Shown: positions 9,668-19,119, counted from the first letter of the stretch. The stretch: DNA of 64,000 nt from Aphodosoma sp051870875 (GCA_051870875.1 JBJECG010000065.1:1-64000), one strand, 5' to 3'. A program made the numbers and translations. The notes: a model not told the origin generated them from the sequence alone.

Positions 9668-10213
9668 TCAGGATATTCCCATGCTGCCGATAAGACTGAC
9701 GGCAATCTCCCAAATGACAATTCCGGCTGTGACGCTCACATTAAGCGAATGTTTGGTACCGTATTGCGGCAGTTCCAGACAACCGTCAGAAGCATCTATC
9801 ACACTCTGCTGCACTCCTTTCACCTCATTGCCAAGCACTACGGCATACTTGCATCCGGGCTGAGGTCTGAACTCATTAAGCATCACCGAGTCAGTCGCCT
9901 GCTCCACAGACAATACTGTATAGCCCTCGTCATGAAGACGCCGCACGGCATCAAGAGTATCATCGCAATGCGACCAACTCACACTGTATTCAGCACCCAA
10001 AGCCGATTTATGTATCTCGGCATTGGGCGGTGTGGCTGTGATGCCGCAGAGTATCAGTTCTTCGATACGATAGGCATCGGCTGTACGAAAAACAGAGCCC
10101 ACATTGAGCAGGCTGCGGATATTGTCCAATACCACTACCAACGGTATCTTTTTCGCTGCATGAAATTCATCGGCCGAAATGCGCCCCAACTCTTCAATTT
10201 TCAGTTTTCTCAT
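9668..10213 (-). CDS. TrmH/SpoU-family RNA 2'-O-methyltransferase
   Basis: A 181-residue SPOUT-class methyltransferase that would use S-adenosylmethionine to methylate a ribose 2'-OH in tRNA or rRNA. Motif 1 is DNIRSLLNVGSVFRTADAY (about 31-49), motif 2 is the VVLGNEVKGV segment, and motif 3 is LPQYGTKHSLNVSVTAGIVIWE, which form the knotted cofactor site. It lacks the N-terminal L30e-like domain of RlmB-type enzymes and is TrmL-like in size. The target nucleotide cannot be inferred. It is read toward the terminator shared with the lipoprotein gene; the initiator tRNA lies upstream on the same strand. Confidence 0.9.
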   Translation of the reverse strand: MRKLKIEELGRISADEFHAAKKIPLVVVLDNIRSLLNVGSVFRTADAYRIEELILCGITATPPNAEIHKSALGAEYSVSWSHCDDTLDAVRRLHDEGYTVLSVEQATDSVMLNEFRPQPGCKYAVVLGNEVKGVQQSVIDASDGCLELPQYGTKHSLNVSVTAGIVIWEIAVSLIGSMGIS

Positions 10214-10337
10214 AAAGGTCCGTTTTTGCCGGGACTTCTCCTATTGCCGATTGACCGGTCCCTTTACTGTTGACCGATAAAGGCAGCAAGAGAAATCCTG
10301 TCTTAAACACAATATCAAAAATGCAGGATAATAATAT

Positions 10338-10377
10338 CAAAAAAGCAGGAACCGCCCGACTGGCAATTCCCGCTTTT
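10338..10377 (-). terminator. terminator of the initiator tRNA gene
   Basis: Eleven-base arms at 10341-10351 and 10367-10377 with one mismatch, ending on the minus strand in a run of T, directly after the tRNA 3' end. Confidence 0.75.
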
Positions 10378-10381
10378 GACC

Positions 10382-10456
<75 letters not shown>

Positions 10457-10469
10457 ATATTTCGTACTG

Positions 10470-10501
10470 CAAAAGTAGTCATTTCATTCAAATATACCAA
10501 A
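10470..10501 (-). promoter_or_regulatory. promoter of the initiator tRNA
   Basis: On the minus strand, TTTG (10498-10501) and TACTTTTG (10470-10477) are separated by exactly 20 bases. The start would fall a few bases before the tRNA 5' end at 10456. Confidence 0.75.
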
Positions 10502-10589
10502 CAAAACGGCCGAAATTTTGCCGCCGTTCTCAAACTTCTGTCATACAGTGCATTATGCAATGTCATCTGTAATTTTTATAAATAAATGC

Positions 10590-10631
10590 CACGGATTCCG
10601 CCTGTTGAGAAGCCAACCGGAGCACTCCGTG
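10590..10631 (-). terminator. possible terminator after pfkA
   Basis: Weak nested hairpin: CACGGA (10590-10595) pairs with TCCGTG (10626-10631), with an inner TCCG/CGGA stem, followed on the minus strand by AT-rich sequence. Support is modest. Confidence 0.4.
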
Positions 10632-10701
10632 ACAACAGTTTTTTCGTGTTTCACAAACATTCAGCTGCAAGCAGAGTATTTTCCACAAGACATTTTCCAA
10701 C

Positions 10702-11679
10702 CTAAATCGACAATATTTGCAGCACTCCGATTTTTTCCCGGCTCACCTGTTTGTCTTCCTTGATAGCTTTGGAAAAAGGGACGAGTACTATACGGTCATT
10801 CACAATGCCAACCATAACGGAGCGTTGTTCGTCTTTGAGTGCCTCAATTGCGGCAACCCCCATACGAGAAGCTATAATACGGTCATAAGACGATGGAGCA
10901 CCACCACGCTGCAAATGTCCGAGTATCGACACACGGATGTCGTATTCAGGATGTTGCGAATGTATCCGTTCGGCCATAGCCTGAGCTCCGCCACCTCCTT
11001 CGGCCACTATGACGATACTGCTGTTTTTCGATTTTCGGAAACCGTTATTGATCAAGCTTTCAAGTTGGTCGACAGAGGTCTGATGTTCGGGTATCACCGC
11101 AGCTTCCGCTCCTGATGCAATGGCAGCGTTAAGTGCGAGGAAACCGGCATCGCGCCCCATCACCTCCACAAAAAATAGTCGTTCGTGCGATGAGGCGGTA
11201 TCTCGTATCTTGTCAACGCACTGCACTATGGTATTGAGCGCCGTATCATAACCGATTGTAGAATCGGTACCCCACAAGTCATTGTCAATCGTACCGGGCA
11301 AACCTATGATAGGGACATTGTATTCCTGGGCAAAATACCTGGCACCGGTGAGTGTCCCGTCACCCCCTATCACTACCAGAGCGTCAATCTCCTCCCGGCA
11401 GATGGTTTCATATGCAGTACGGCGGCCTTCGGGGGTCTTGAATTCCTGACAGCGGGCCGATTTCAGAATGGTACCGCCATGCTGGATGATATTGCTCACG
11501 TCCTGAGTCTGAAACTCACGTATATCGCCTGTTATCAATCCCTTATACCCATGATAAACAGCCTTTACCCTTATGCCGCTGTAGATGGCTGCACGTGTCA
11601 CAGCACGTATGGCTGCATTCATTCCAGGGGCATCGCCTCCGGATGTAAGTATACCTATACAATTCAATTCGTATGCCAT
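10702..11679 (-). CDS. pfkA: ATP-dependent 6-phosphofructokinase
   Basis: A 325-residue glycolytic kinase converting fructose 6-phosphate to the 1,6-bisphosphate. ILTSGGDAPGMNAAIR (about 9-24) is the ATP loop, GGDGTLTGA holds the Gly that marks ATP-using rather than pyrophosphate-using enzymes (those have GGDD), and PGTIDNDL carries the catalytic aspartate. The substrate-binding segments EVMGRDAGFLAL and GHLQRGG are present. Length matches the bacterial type A enzyme. It lies 33 bases after ispH on the same strand and is probably co-transcribed. Confidence 0.97.
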   Translation of the reverse strand: MAYELNCIGILTSGGDAPGMNAAIRAVTRAAIYSGIRVKAVYHGYKGLITGDIREFQTQDVSNIIQHGGTILKSARCQEFKTPEGRRTAYETICREEIDALVVIGGDGTLTGARYFAQEYNVPIIGLPGTIDNDLWGTDSTIGYDTALNTIVQCVDKIRDTASSHERLFFVEVMGRDAGFLALNAAIASGAEAAVIPEHQTSVDQLESLINNGFRKSKNSSIVIVAEGGGGAQAMAERIHSQHPEYDIRVSILGHLQRGGAPSSYDRIIASRMGVAAIEALKDEQRSVMVGIVNDRIVLVPFSKAIKEDKQVSREKIGVLQILSI

Positions 11680-11712
11680 AATATTATCGTTGTTAATTGT
11701 CTGAGAGTTCCG

Positions 11713-12576
11713 CTATGCGGTGTGCTGCATTTCCATCACTCTGTCGCGTATCACTTCCATAAGCCATGCCGGTGTCGATGTAGCCCCGCATATACCTACC
11801 GACCCGGCACCGTCCAACCATCCGGGTTCGACTTCACCAGGAGACGACACCAGGTATGTTTTCGGATTTACATCACGGCACTCGTGGAACAGCACTTTGC
11901 CGTTGCTGCTTTTGGCTCCTGCCACAAAGAGCACCACATCGTATTCCGATGCAAAACGGCGTATATTGGGTATCCGGTTTGCCACTTGCCGGCAGACGGT
12001 GTCGTGGTATTCAAAGCTCACACCTGGCTGCATCCGTTGTTCTATGGCTCTGACTACAGCCTGCAATCCGTCAATTGGTTTGGTGGTTTGGGAAAACAAT
12101 ATGACGGGACGGGAAAAATCCAATGACTGCAGATCCCCTATATTTTCCACAACTACGGCAGTTCCGTCGGTCTGCCCTTCAAGGCCTATCACCTCAGCAT
12201 GCCCCGGTTTGCCGTAGATCACGATCTGGGCTTCGGGATGTGCAGTGTACGCCGCCTTGATCTTCTGCTGCAGGCGCAGTACCACAGGACAGGTGGCATC
12301 GACAATTTCCATGTTATGTTTCCGGGCCATGCTGTATGTAGCAGGAGGTTCGCCATGGGCACGAAACAATACCCGCGCATGCTCCAGTCCCGGCAAATCG
12401 GCATGGCCGATAGTTTTAAGTCCGAGAGATGCCAACCGGTCAACCTCCTGACCGTTATGCACTATATCGCCCAAACAATAAAGGGGGACACCGTTCCGCA
12501 ATTCGCGTTCGGCCGTGTCAATGGCCCGTACCACACCGAAACAAAAACCTGATTCCGAATCAATCTCTACCGTCAT
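11713..12576 (-). CDS. ispH: 4-hydroxy-3-methylbut-2-enyl diphosphate reductase
   Basis: A 287-residue iron-sulfur enzyme making isopentenyl and dimethylallyl diphosphate in the last step of the MEP pathway. The three cluster cysteines are at 12 (GFCFGV), 96 (ATCPVV) and 195 (DTVCRQ), and the AHGEPP, GHAEV, SQTT and AGAKSSN segments are all present. Length is normal for the stand-alone enzyme. It has its own minus-strand -7 box at 12612-12619 and reads into pfkA. Confidence 0.97.
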   Translation of the reverse strand: MTVEIDSESGFCFGVVRAIDTAERELRNGVPLYCLGDIVHNGQEVDRLASLGLKTIGHADLPGLEHARVLFRAHGEPPATYSMARKHNMEIVDATCPVVLRLQQKIKAAYTAHPEAQIVIYGKPGHAEVIGLEGQTDGTAVVVENIGDLQSLDFSRPVILFSQTTKPIDGLQAVVRAIEQRMQPGVSFEYHDTVCRQVANRIPNIRRFASEYDVVLFVAGAKSSNGKVLFHECRDVNPKTYLVSSPGEVEPGWLDGAGSVGICGATSTPAWLMEVIRDRVMEMQHTA

Positions 12577-12611
12577 GACAATGTCTAATAACTTGCAAAA
12601 ATCAGTTCATA

Positions 12612-12619
12612 CAAATATA
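12612..12619 (-). promoter_or_regulatory. -7 box of the ispH-pfkA operon
   Basis: TATATTTG on the minus strand, matching TAnnTTTG, 36 bases upstream of the ispH ATG. No clear -33 element is visible. Confidence 0.55.
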
Positions 12620-12789
12620 TCCTGGCAACCACGATTTCCGGATTGCGATGAAAAAGTACCGTTCCGGACATACAGCTCCAATTTGGCAGCGGTTTGCCGC
12701 ATCAGACTATTCCAAAAATACAGACGGCCGTTTCGCGCTGATTTTTTTCGGATTGTTTAATATCATAATCTGATGCCACAATATGTCGT

Positions 12790-15240
12790 TTAGAAATCGA
12801 GTGTCAGATTCCACAATATACCAAAATTCATGCCAAGAGGATCATCCCGATGGGTGATCCGCCACAAGAAGTGCACTTCACCCACATGCAGGAAATTGCT
12901 GAAACCAAAACCAGTTTCGATATACGGCATGTTGTTCCACGGGCGTACCATCGAAGGCAGAGCCAACACGGAAGCATGTCCGTCACGGAGGTGTCCGTAA
13001 CCGATTTTGAAGTGCAGGTCCTCCCGTATGCCCAAACGTTTTATACCCGGAATATATCCGAATATATATCCACGAGTACGGTATCGCAAATGTACGGAAC
13101 AGAACAGATCCGACATCTGCTCCAACTGGCCTACGAGCAGGAAATCGGAATTCAGTGAATACGAACTACGTACAGAATGTGTGATATGAAGCAACGGCCA
13201 CGGCACATTGCCCACGACAGCACTCCCGCGTACCGCCCAGCTCAACCGGCCGAACCCTACAGGTACGTTCTGATGTGCGTAAAGATCCAGCCTGCCATAC
13301 AGTATGGCATCCGTCCCGACCGACGTACCTCCGATTTCCGCCGCAAAGCGCAATACCGGATATTTTGTGTTCATATACATACGGTGGAAATACTCTTCCA
13401 GCGTATGTTCCTTCCACGACAGCCGGAAATCGGTTTTCAATGCCACAACAGCCATTTTGTCCACTTCCCTGCCATTCTGGATGTAAGGCATATAGCGGTT
13501 GCTTAGAATTTCCTCAGCCCGTACTTCCGTACCGAACCTGAAACCGGGCTTTTCGTATGCGTACTCCACCTTCATGCGTTTGTGCAAGGCATGGTGCGGG
13601 TACTGGTGTATCTGCCGGAGCGAATTGAACAGATTTTCCGTACTTTGCTGTCGGTTTTCGACGTACATCCTGATATCGTCATAACCGTACCGTTCAACCC
13701 TATGGTCATAGTAGAACGCCAGATAATTACGTTTTTCATGTCCGAACTTCCACCGCACATTGGCACCGTATTTATGCTGGCGATCCTTGAATCCGAAACC
13801 ATAATATCCGCCGAACGTGAAATTACCGGAAAATTTCCGGTTGCTTCGGAGCGGGAGCGTCAGGGTGTTGCCTTCATACTGATTGAAATGGTACAAATCC
13901 AACAGCGGCCCCACATCTATCATCCATATATGCAGATGCTGGTTGAGCAATATGTCGACTATCCATTCGGCCATGCGTTTTATACGTGTCCGGTTAATCG
14001 TGTCTATACCCGCCCATATTGCCTCCATGTCCTTTACCGCATCTTCGCAACTGTCTGAGAGATGGCTGACAGGGCGAAATGCCAGCGTATCCGCCAGCAG
14101 ACTCGTGCCGAAATAATCGTACCGGTTGCTGAGGACGGTGCTGACGGCTCCGGTTTTTACGGACGACGGTACAAGTTGCAAATCGAGGAACTGCTGTTCG
14201 TTTTTGGTATAAAACACAGAATCCAACCTGTCGGCCGCAAACGAGCAGGAAAAATTGTGCAGGAAATTGACCGGTACGTAAGATGGTATGTGCCAGTCGA
14301 TACCGGTAATAGCAGCCGTGGCAGAGTCAACAGCCATAGTACCGCGGAAAAGCAGCCCTTCATCGCGTTTCGGCTTGAAAGAGATGAAATACTTTTTACC
14401 GGTGGAAGTCACCGTACTGTCGGAAAAATATATATTGTAGTATGTACGCGCATTGGGGGCTGTAGGATTCAGGAAATTGGAGTTGAGAATGGTACTGTAC
14501 GGACGGTATGGATCGATTTCAGGCAGATAATTTTCCAATATCCTCCTCCAATTGCCGGTCTCTGTCACACTTACAGCATCTTCCATGACATCGGTAACTG
14601 AAGCGGATACAGAATCGGGATATATTACAAGATGTTCGGTCTGCCGCATACCATACATTGGCAGCGTATAGTTGGTGTCCGTCTGCGCTATGGCACCGCT
14701 TTTCAGCTCGTTGAACAGACGGCGGCGGAACGTATGCCCCTTTACATTCGTCACATTGGCATACATCGTCCGCCGTCTCGAAGTGGTTATGCCCACAATA
14801 TTGGCGGGATTGTTCTTATGACGGTTTTCCCGCACACGCCTGAGCAGGTCATATACGGCATCGTCTGTCCTCCTGACAACAACTATCTCGTCAAGCACCG
14901 ACGACTCTTCCTGCATCAGCACCTCTATCACCTGATCCTTGCCGTAATCGAGGCGCACATTGCGCTTTCTGTACCCTATCACACTTACCGAAAGTACCTT
15001 TTGCGGTTCCGGACTACGCAGCATAAAGAAACCGTCGGCATTTGTCGTTGTCCCGATTCGCGTACCGCGGAACCACACATGGGCAGCCTCAAGCGGAGTG
15101 GCATCTTCGGCCGACAGAATCTGACCTATGACCACTATACCCTGAGCCGGCACCAACATCAGGGCCGACAGCAATAGCATAATTGTTAAAAACGCCTGTC
15201 TCAAAAGATATTTGCTTGTACGGGTAAACCTTACTGACAT
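12790..15240 (-). CDS. DUF5686 outer-membrane protein with carboxypeptidase-like regulatory domain
   Basis: An outer-membrane protein of about 816 residues, function unknown. After a signal/anchor (hydrophobic AFLTIMLLLSALMLVP) it has a carboxypeptidase-regulatory-like beta-sandwich (GQILSAEDATPLEAAHVWF and ADGFFML), as in TonB receptors, but no plug domain. The remaining roughly 700 residues match the DUF5686 pattern, ending in a barrel with terminal LDF. The frame is open to 15315, but a TATCTTTG -7 box at 15288-15295 shows the transcript starts inside that extension, so the true start is 15240 (MSVRFT...) or 15252 (MYPVMS...). No terminator is obvious downstream. Confidence 0.85.
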   Translation of the reverse strand: MSVRFTRTSKYLLRQAFLTIMLLLSALMLVPAQGIVVIGQILSAEDATPLEAAHVWFRGTRIGTTTNADGFFMLRSPEPQKVLSVSVIGYRKRNVRLDYGKDQVIEVLMQEESSVLDEIVVVRRTDDAVYDLLRRVRENRHKNNPANIVGITTSRRRTMYANVTNVKGHTFRRRLFNELKSGAIAQTDTNYTLPMYGMRQTEHLVIYPDSVSASVTDVMEDAVSVTETGNWRRILENYLPEIDPYRPYSTILNSNFLNPTAPNARTYYNIYFSDSTVTSTGKKYFISFKPKRDEGLLFRGTMAVDSATAAITGIDWHIPSYVPVNFLHNFSCSFAADRLDSVFYTKNEQQFLDLQLVPSSVKTGAVSTVLSNRYDYFGTSLLADTLAFRPVSHLSDSCEDAVKDMEAIWAGIDTINRTRIKRMAEWIVDILLNQHLHIWMIDVGPLLDLYHFNQYEGNTLTLPLRSNRKFSGNFTFGGYYGFGFKDRQHKYGANVRWKFGHEKRNYLAFYYDHRVERYGYDDIRMYVENRQQSTENLFNSLRQIHQYPHHALHKRMKVEYAYEKPGFRFGTEVRAEEILSNRYMPYIQNGREVDKMAVVALKTDFRLSWKEHTLEEYFHRMYMNTKYPVLRFAAEIGGTSVGTDAILYGRLDLYAHQNVPVGFGRLSWAVRGSAVVGNVPWPLLHITHSVRSSYSLNSDFLLVGQLEQMSDLFCSVHLRYRTRGYIFGYIPGIKRLGIREDLHFKIGYGHLRDGHASVLALPSMVRPWNNMPYIETGFGFSNFLHVGEVHFLWRITHRDDPLGMNFGILWNLTLDF

Positions 15241-15287
15241 CACCGGATACATACGGAAATGCCGTAATACATGTGACGAATGCTTCG

Positions 15288-15295
15288 CAAAGATA
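15288..15295 (-). promoter_or_regulatory. -7 box of the DUF5686 gene
   Basis: TATCTTTG on the minus strand. It decides the start of the downstream gene, because the longest reading frame begins upstream of it. Confidence 0.6.
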
Positions 15296-15502
15296 CAATT
15301 TTTTTCTGAATGCACTTGAAATAGTTTTCCATATCGTTTCCCTGAACATTTGTCACAATACCATCTGTACCCACCTTTTTGAGAGAGGGAGTGGAGGACC
15401 GCAGCGACAGCCCGCCAGCATCATTTGGAAAGAATATCCGGAAAAACGTCCGGCAACTGAAAATAGCACACTGTTCTGCTGTAAAACATGGCTGAAAAAT
15501 CG

Positions 15503-15510
15503 TATATTTG
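15503..15510 (+). promoter_or_regulatory. -7 box of the beta-propeller lipoprotein / NagB-like operon
   Basis: TATATTTG, 42 bases upstream of the ATG at 15553. The frame is open to 15508, which overlaps this box, so that longer start is unlikely. Confidence 0.6.
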
Positions 15511-15552
15511 CCGTTCCGGAAAAGAGCCGGGCAAAATACAAAACACAGACAA

Positions 15553-16431
15553 ATGATAACGACCAAAACAATCTGCCCCACACTCTGTATGAGCGTAATG
15601 CTGGCTATAATTGCAACAGCGTGCAGCCGCACGCCCACGACAGTTGACCGCGGACTACGCTTTTGCGATGCCGTATGTGTGGCAGACGATACCATACTGA
15701 TAACCAATTTCGGCAGCACGCGGCTCAATCCAGTGACCAGATCCGACTCATCCGGCTATATCATGCAACTGACCGGTGATGACCTGAGCACATGGTATCC
15801 GGCCGACGGCACCATGTCTGCTCCGAAAGGGATGGCCTTGACATCCGGTTACCTCTATGTGGCCGATGTCTGCAAAGTACACGCCATCAACCGCCGCAGT
15901 CACCACAAAACGGTCATTCCTCTTCCGCCGGGAAGTGACCTTGCCAACCACATGGCCGTGGTGGGCGACATGCTGCTGCTTTCCGTTACCGGCAACGGCA
16001 ACATCCTCGCACTGGATCTCCGTGCAGACGGCAGTCCATCACAATCCGGCTTCCAGCTGCTGACAACTGTCCCCGGTGCCAACGGCCTATGCTACGCCGG
16101 CGGGCGGCTGTTCATAGCATCATGCAATCCGACAGGCAACCCCACCGGAGAAAACGTGATATACGTAATAGACGACTTCACAAACCCGCAAGCCCGCCCG
16201 TTCATATCACGATCCGGGCAGTACGACGGCCTGACCGAATACAAAGGCCGGCTCTACTTCACCGACTGGAACGGAGGCCGCGTAGGACACGTTGCACTGA
16301 CTGATACCACCGACATCAAACTGCTGGACATACGACCTGCAACACAACTTGCAGGCCCAGCCAAACTGGCAGTCTACAAAGACCGCCTCTATATACCCGA
16401 CCTTCCGAACAGCCGCGTGATCATATATTGA
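15553..16431 (+). CDS. lipoprotein with SMP-30/NHL-like beta-propeller
   Basis: A 292-residue predicted lipoprotein. The start at 15553 gives a lipoprotein signal ending in IATAC (cysteine at 24). The mature part has repeated units such as GMALTSGYLYVADVCKVHAI, NGLCYAGGRLFIASC, DGLTEYKGRLYFTDW and KLAVYKDRLYIPDLPNSRV, spaced as blades of a six-bladed propeller of the SMP-30/gluconolactonase or NHL kind. Such folds bind or hydrolyse sugar lactones, or only bind ligands; no catalytic assignment is safe. The NagB/PIG-L fusion starts 60 bases downstream with no promoter between, so a shared role in sugar metabolism is possible but inferred. Confidence 0.75.
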   Translation: MITTKTICPTLCMSVMLAIIATACSRTPTTVDRGLRFCDAVCVADDTILITNFGSTRLNPVTRSDSSGYIMQLTGDDLSTWYPADGTMSAPKGMALTSGYLYVADVCKVHAINRRSHHKTVIPLPPGSDLANHMAVVGDMLLLSVTGNGNILALDLRADGSPSQSGFQLLTTVPGANGLCYAGGRLFIASCNPTGNPTGENVIYVIDDFTNPQARPFISRSGQYDGLTEYKGRLYFTDWNGGRVGHVALTDTTDIKLLDIRPATQLAGPAKLAVYKDRLYIPDLPNSRVIIY

Positions 16432-16491
16432 ACGGAACTTACATAACGAATCCCAGCTCCGGAAAATACCGGACTACAATACAATCAAACA

Positions 16492-18486
16492 ATGAAAAAC
16501 CATCTCAGCTCCTCCATCTCGCTGTATCAGATACCACGGAAACAGTACGCACCCGACACCGACTTCGACATGGCATCGCTCGCCAGATTCGAACACATCG
16601 GCACACATATAACACCCGATGCCTCGGAAGGCTCGCTTTCCGTGGCGCGCGAAATAGCCGGGCTTATCCGCAAACGTGCAGCCGAAGGACGGCAATGCGT
16701 ACTCGGACTGGCAAACGGCAGGTCTCCAATGGAAGTATACGAAAATCTCGTCAGGATGCACCGCCACGAAGGTTTAAGTTTCGCCAACGTGGTAGTCTTC
16801 ATGCTCTTTGAATACTACCCGCTCTCCGCAGAAAGCCGGTTTACCTGCCTCAATCAGATAAAAACACAACTGCTCGACCATATCGACATAAAACCCGGAA
16901 ACATCTTTGCACCCGCGCCTGATGTTCCCCGCACCGAACTTTTTGCCCAATGCAGCCGATACGAACACCTTATCGACGACTACGGAGGCATAGATTACCA
17001 GATACTCGGCACAGGCGGCACAGGCAACATCGGATTCAACGAACCTGGATCGCTCGCCACGTCACATACACGTTTCATACTGCTCGACCCCCAATCACGC
17101 AAAGAAGCCGTACGACTGTTCGGCTCGGCCGACAACGTTCCGACAGGAGCCATCACCATGGGAGTCGGCACCATACTCAAGGCCAGGAGAATCGCACTGT
17201 TGGCGTGGGGCGAACAGAAAGCAGACATAATATCCAGAGTAATAGAAGGAGAAGTGACTACCAAACTTCCTGCATCATTCCTGCAGATGCATCAGTCTGC
17301 CACCGTATACCTCGACCTCCAGTCGGCCGCACGCCTTACACGCATGGCATACCCGTGGCTCGTCACATCATGCGACTGGGAAACCGGCAATCTCATACGG
17401 CGTGCCATAGTGTGGCTCTGCCTGAAAACCGGGAAACCCGTCTTGAAACTTACCGACAAAGACTACAACGAAAACGGGCTGTCTGAACTGCTTGCCCGTT
17501 ACGGCTCAGCCTACAATGTCAACATCAAGGTATTCAACGACCTGCAGCACACCATCACAGGTTGGCCCGGAGGCAAGCCCAATGCCGATGATGCCGACCG
17601 TCCGGAACGGGCATTCCCCTTCCCAAAACGGGTGCTGGTATTCTCGCCACATCCCGACGATGATGTCATATCCATGGGCGGCACCATCAAACGCCTTGTC
17701 GACCAAGGGCATGAAGTGCATATATGCTATCAGACATCGGGCAACATAGCCGTAATCGACGATGAAATAATACGGTTTCTCGACTTCACCGGCGGTTTTG
17801 CCGACATTTACAGCGAAGATGACCCTGCATTCGGCCTGATCGCCTCCCGTATATCAGCACTTCGCCAGTGGCTTTCCGCGGTAAAACATGAAGGAGAACC
17901 AGACACCATAGAAATCCGCCGTCTGAAAACACTCCTGCGCCGGGGAGAAGCACAGGCAGCCTGCCGACATATCGGCATCGGTGACAGTAATATACATTTT
18001 CTCAACATGCCGTTTTACGAGACAGGCACAATAAAAAAAGGAGATCTGACCGACAATGACATCAACCTTGTCACAAGTGTTATTGAATCACTGAAGCCGC
18101 ACCAGATATATGTAGCCGGAGACCTGGCCGACCCTCACGGCACACACCGTGTATGCCTTGATGCCGTCCTGGCTGCCATAGACACGATAAAGCATACCGA
18201 CTGGATGCAGCAATGCCGCGTATGGATGTACCGCGGAGCATGGATGGAATGGGAGATCGACCACATTCAGATGGCAGTGCCGCTTTCACCGGAAGAACTG
18301 CGGTTCAAGCGCAATGCAATCCTCAAACACCAGTCGCAGATGGAGAGCGCCCCATTCCTCGGCAATGACGAACGCCTGTTCTGGCAACGCTCCGAAGAGC
18401 GTAACCGCGCCACCGCCAGCCTCTACCGCAATCTCGGCCTTGCCGAATACGAAGCGATCGAGGCTTTCGTCCGCTATCAGTTTTAA
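16492..18486 (+). CDS. NagB-like (inactive) / PIG-L deacetylase fusion protein
   Basis: A 664-residue two-domain protein of the kind annotated in Bacteroides as putative glucosamine-6-phosphate deaminase-like. The N-terminal half (about 25-300) has the NagB fold, but the catalytic residues are gone: the E. coli Asp72 position is Phe106 (MLFEYY), Asp141 is Thr177 and His143 is Asn179 in GTGGTGNIGFNEP; only the Glu148 equivalent (Glu184) remains. The C-terminal half (about 380-560) is a PIG-L/LmbE N-acetyl-sugar deacetylase with an intact metal site: PHPDDD (His387, Asp390) and HGTH (His549, His552). The likely activity is zinc-dependent deacetylation of an amino sugar, with the NagB half as a binding or sensing domain. 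It follows a propeller lipoprotein in the same operon. Confidence 0.85.
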   Translation: MKNHLSSSISLYQIPRKQYAPDTDFDMASLARFEHIGTHITPDASEGSLSVAREIAGLIRKRAAEGRQCVLGLANGRSPMEVYENLVRMHRHEGLSFANVVVFMLFEYYPLSAESRFTCLNQIKTQLLDHIDIKPGNIFAPAPDVPRTELFAQCSRYEHLIDDYGGIDYQILGTGGTGNIGFNEPGSLATSHTRFILLDPQSRKEAVRLFGSADNVPTGAITMGVGTILKARRIALLAWGEQKADIISRVIEGEVTTKLPASFLQMHQSATVYLDLQSAARLTRMAYPWLVTSCDWETGNLIRRAIVWLCLKTGKPVLKLTDKDYNENGLSELLARYGSAYNVNIKVFNDLQHTITGWPGGKPNADDADRPERAFPFPKRVLVFSPHPDDDVISMGGTIKRLVDQGHEVHICYQTSGNIAVIDDEIIRFLDFTGGFADIYSEDDPAFGLIASRISALRQWLSAVKHEGEPDTIEIRRLKTLLRRGEAQAACRHIGIGDSNIHFLNMPFYETGTIKKGDLTDNDINLVTSVIESLKPHQIYVAGDLADPHGTHRVCLDAVLAAIDTIKHTDWMQQCRVWMYRGAWMEWEIDHIQMAVPLSPEELRFKRNAILKHQSQMESAPFLGNDERLFWQRSEERNRATASLYRNLGLAEYEAIEAFVRYQF

Positions 18487-18806
18487 CTCAGGAAAACGAC
18501 AATCCATTCAAAGGATCTTTGACCTTTTCCGCGTTAAAAAGCCAACAAAACCCATCCATCAAAGCGATTCACAAAAATCAGTTGATGCCATTATATCCGA
18601 ACAGTCACAATTTTCTGACTACAACGAATTTTCGGGTTGATTTTTGCGAATTACCTGACACATAGTTTATTCCCGGGGACAATCATAGCATGAACCGTTC
18701 TCCTATAAGCATCAACTATCCGGTAAAAAGGAGCATTCCACCTGCAGTCTGCCAATCGCCCCCCCAAAAGAAATCAGTTAATGACCGACTGAAGTCAAAA
18801 CAAGAA
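18487..18806. other. gene-free interval after the NagB/PIG-L gene
   Basis: No convincing gene. It holds one copy of the intergenic word CAAAAATCAGTT (18572-18583) and, about 60 bases on, its near inverted copy (GTTGATTTTTGCG around 18634-18646), plus a run of seven C at 18759-18765. Confidence 0.5.
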
Positions 18807-18849
18807 GCCGGCGATGTATCATCAGCAAACATTCAGATACATCGCCGGC
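18807..18849 (-). terminator. strong hairpin terminator
   Basis: A perfect 13-base stem (18807-18819 with 18837-18849) and a 17-base loop. On the minus strand it follows the small membrane ORF by 8 bases and is succeeded by a T-rich stretch. Confidence 0.7.
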
Positions 18850-18857
18850 AATCTTTA

Positions 18858-18998
18858 TTATGTCGTACCGCAACAGGGTTTCTTCATTATGGAGAAGATG
18901 GATATGGCTGATACGAAGTACAGTACGATGAGCACATAGCACAGACCACAGTACCCAGACGGGCGGCCGCCCCAAAGCATGCCTATGACTGAGACCAT
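18858..18998 (-). CDS. small hydrophobic protein (46 aa)
   Basis: A short ORF starting MVSVIGMLWGG, with a second possible start at 18980. The middle (about 20-36: CYVLIVLYFVSAISIFS) is a clear membrane-spanning helix, followed by a basic and cysteine-rich tail (MKKPCCGTT). AAGGGTG lies about 11 bases before the start. The hairpin terminator comes only 8 bases after the stop, and the POT transporter ends 121 bases upstream on the same strand, so it could be the last gene of that transcript. I do not recognise it; coding status rests on the helix, the start context and the terminator. Confidence 0.5.
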   Translation of the reverse strand: MVSVIGMLWGGRPSGYCGLCYVLIVLYFVSAISIFSIMKKPCCGTT

Positions 18999-19119
18999 AT
19001 GGTCATTTCACCCTTGGCTATAACATCATCTTAACAATCAGTCAGATTCTCATATGTTGTATGCCTGCCAACAAGAATATACAGTGTATGGCATCAGACA
19101 CAATACAAATGCAAGACCG

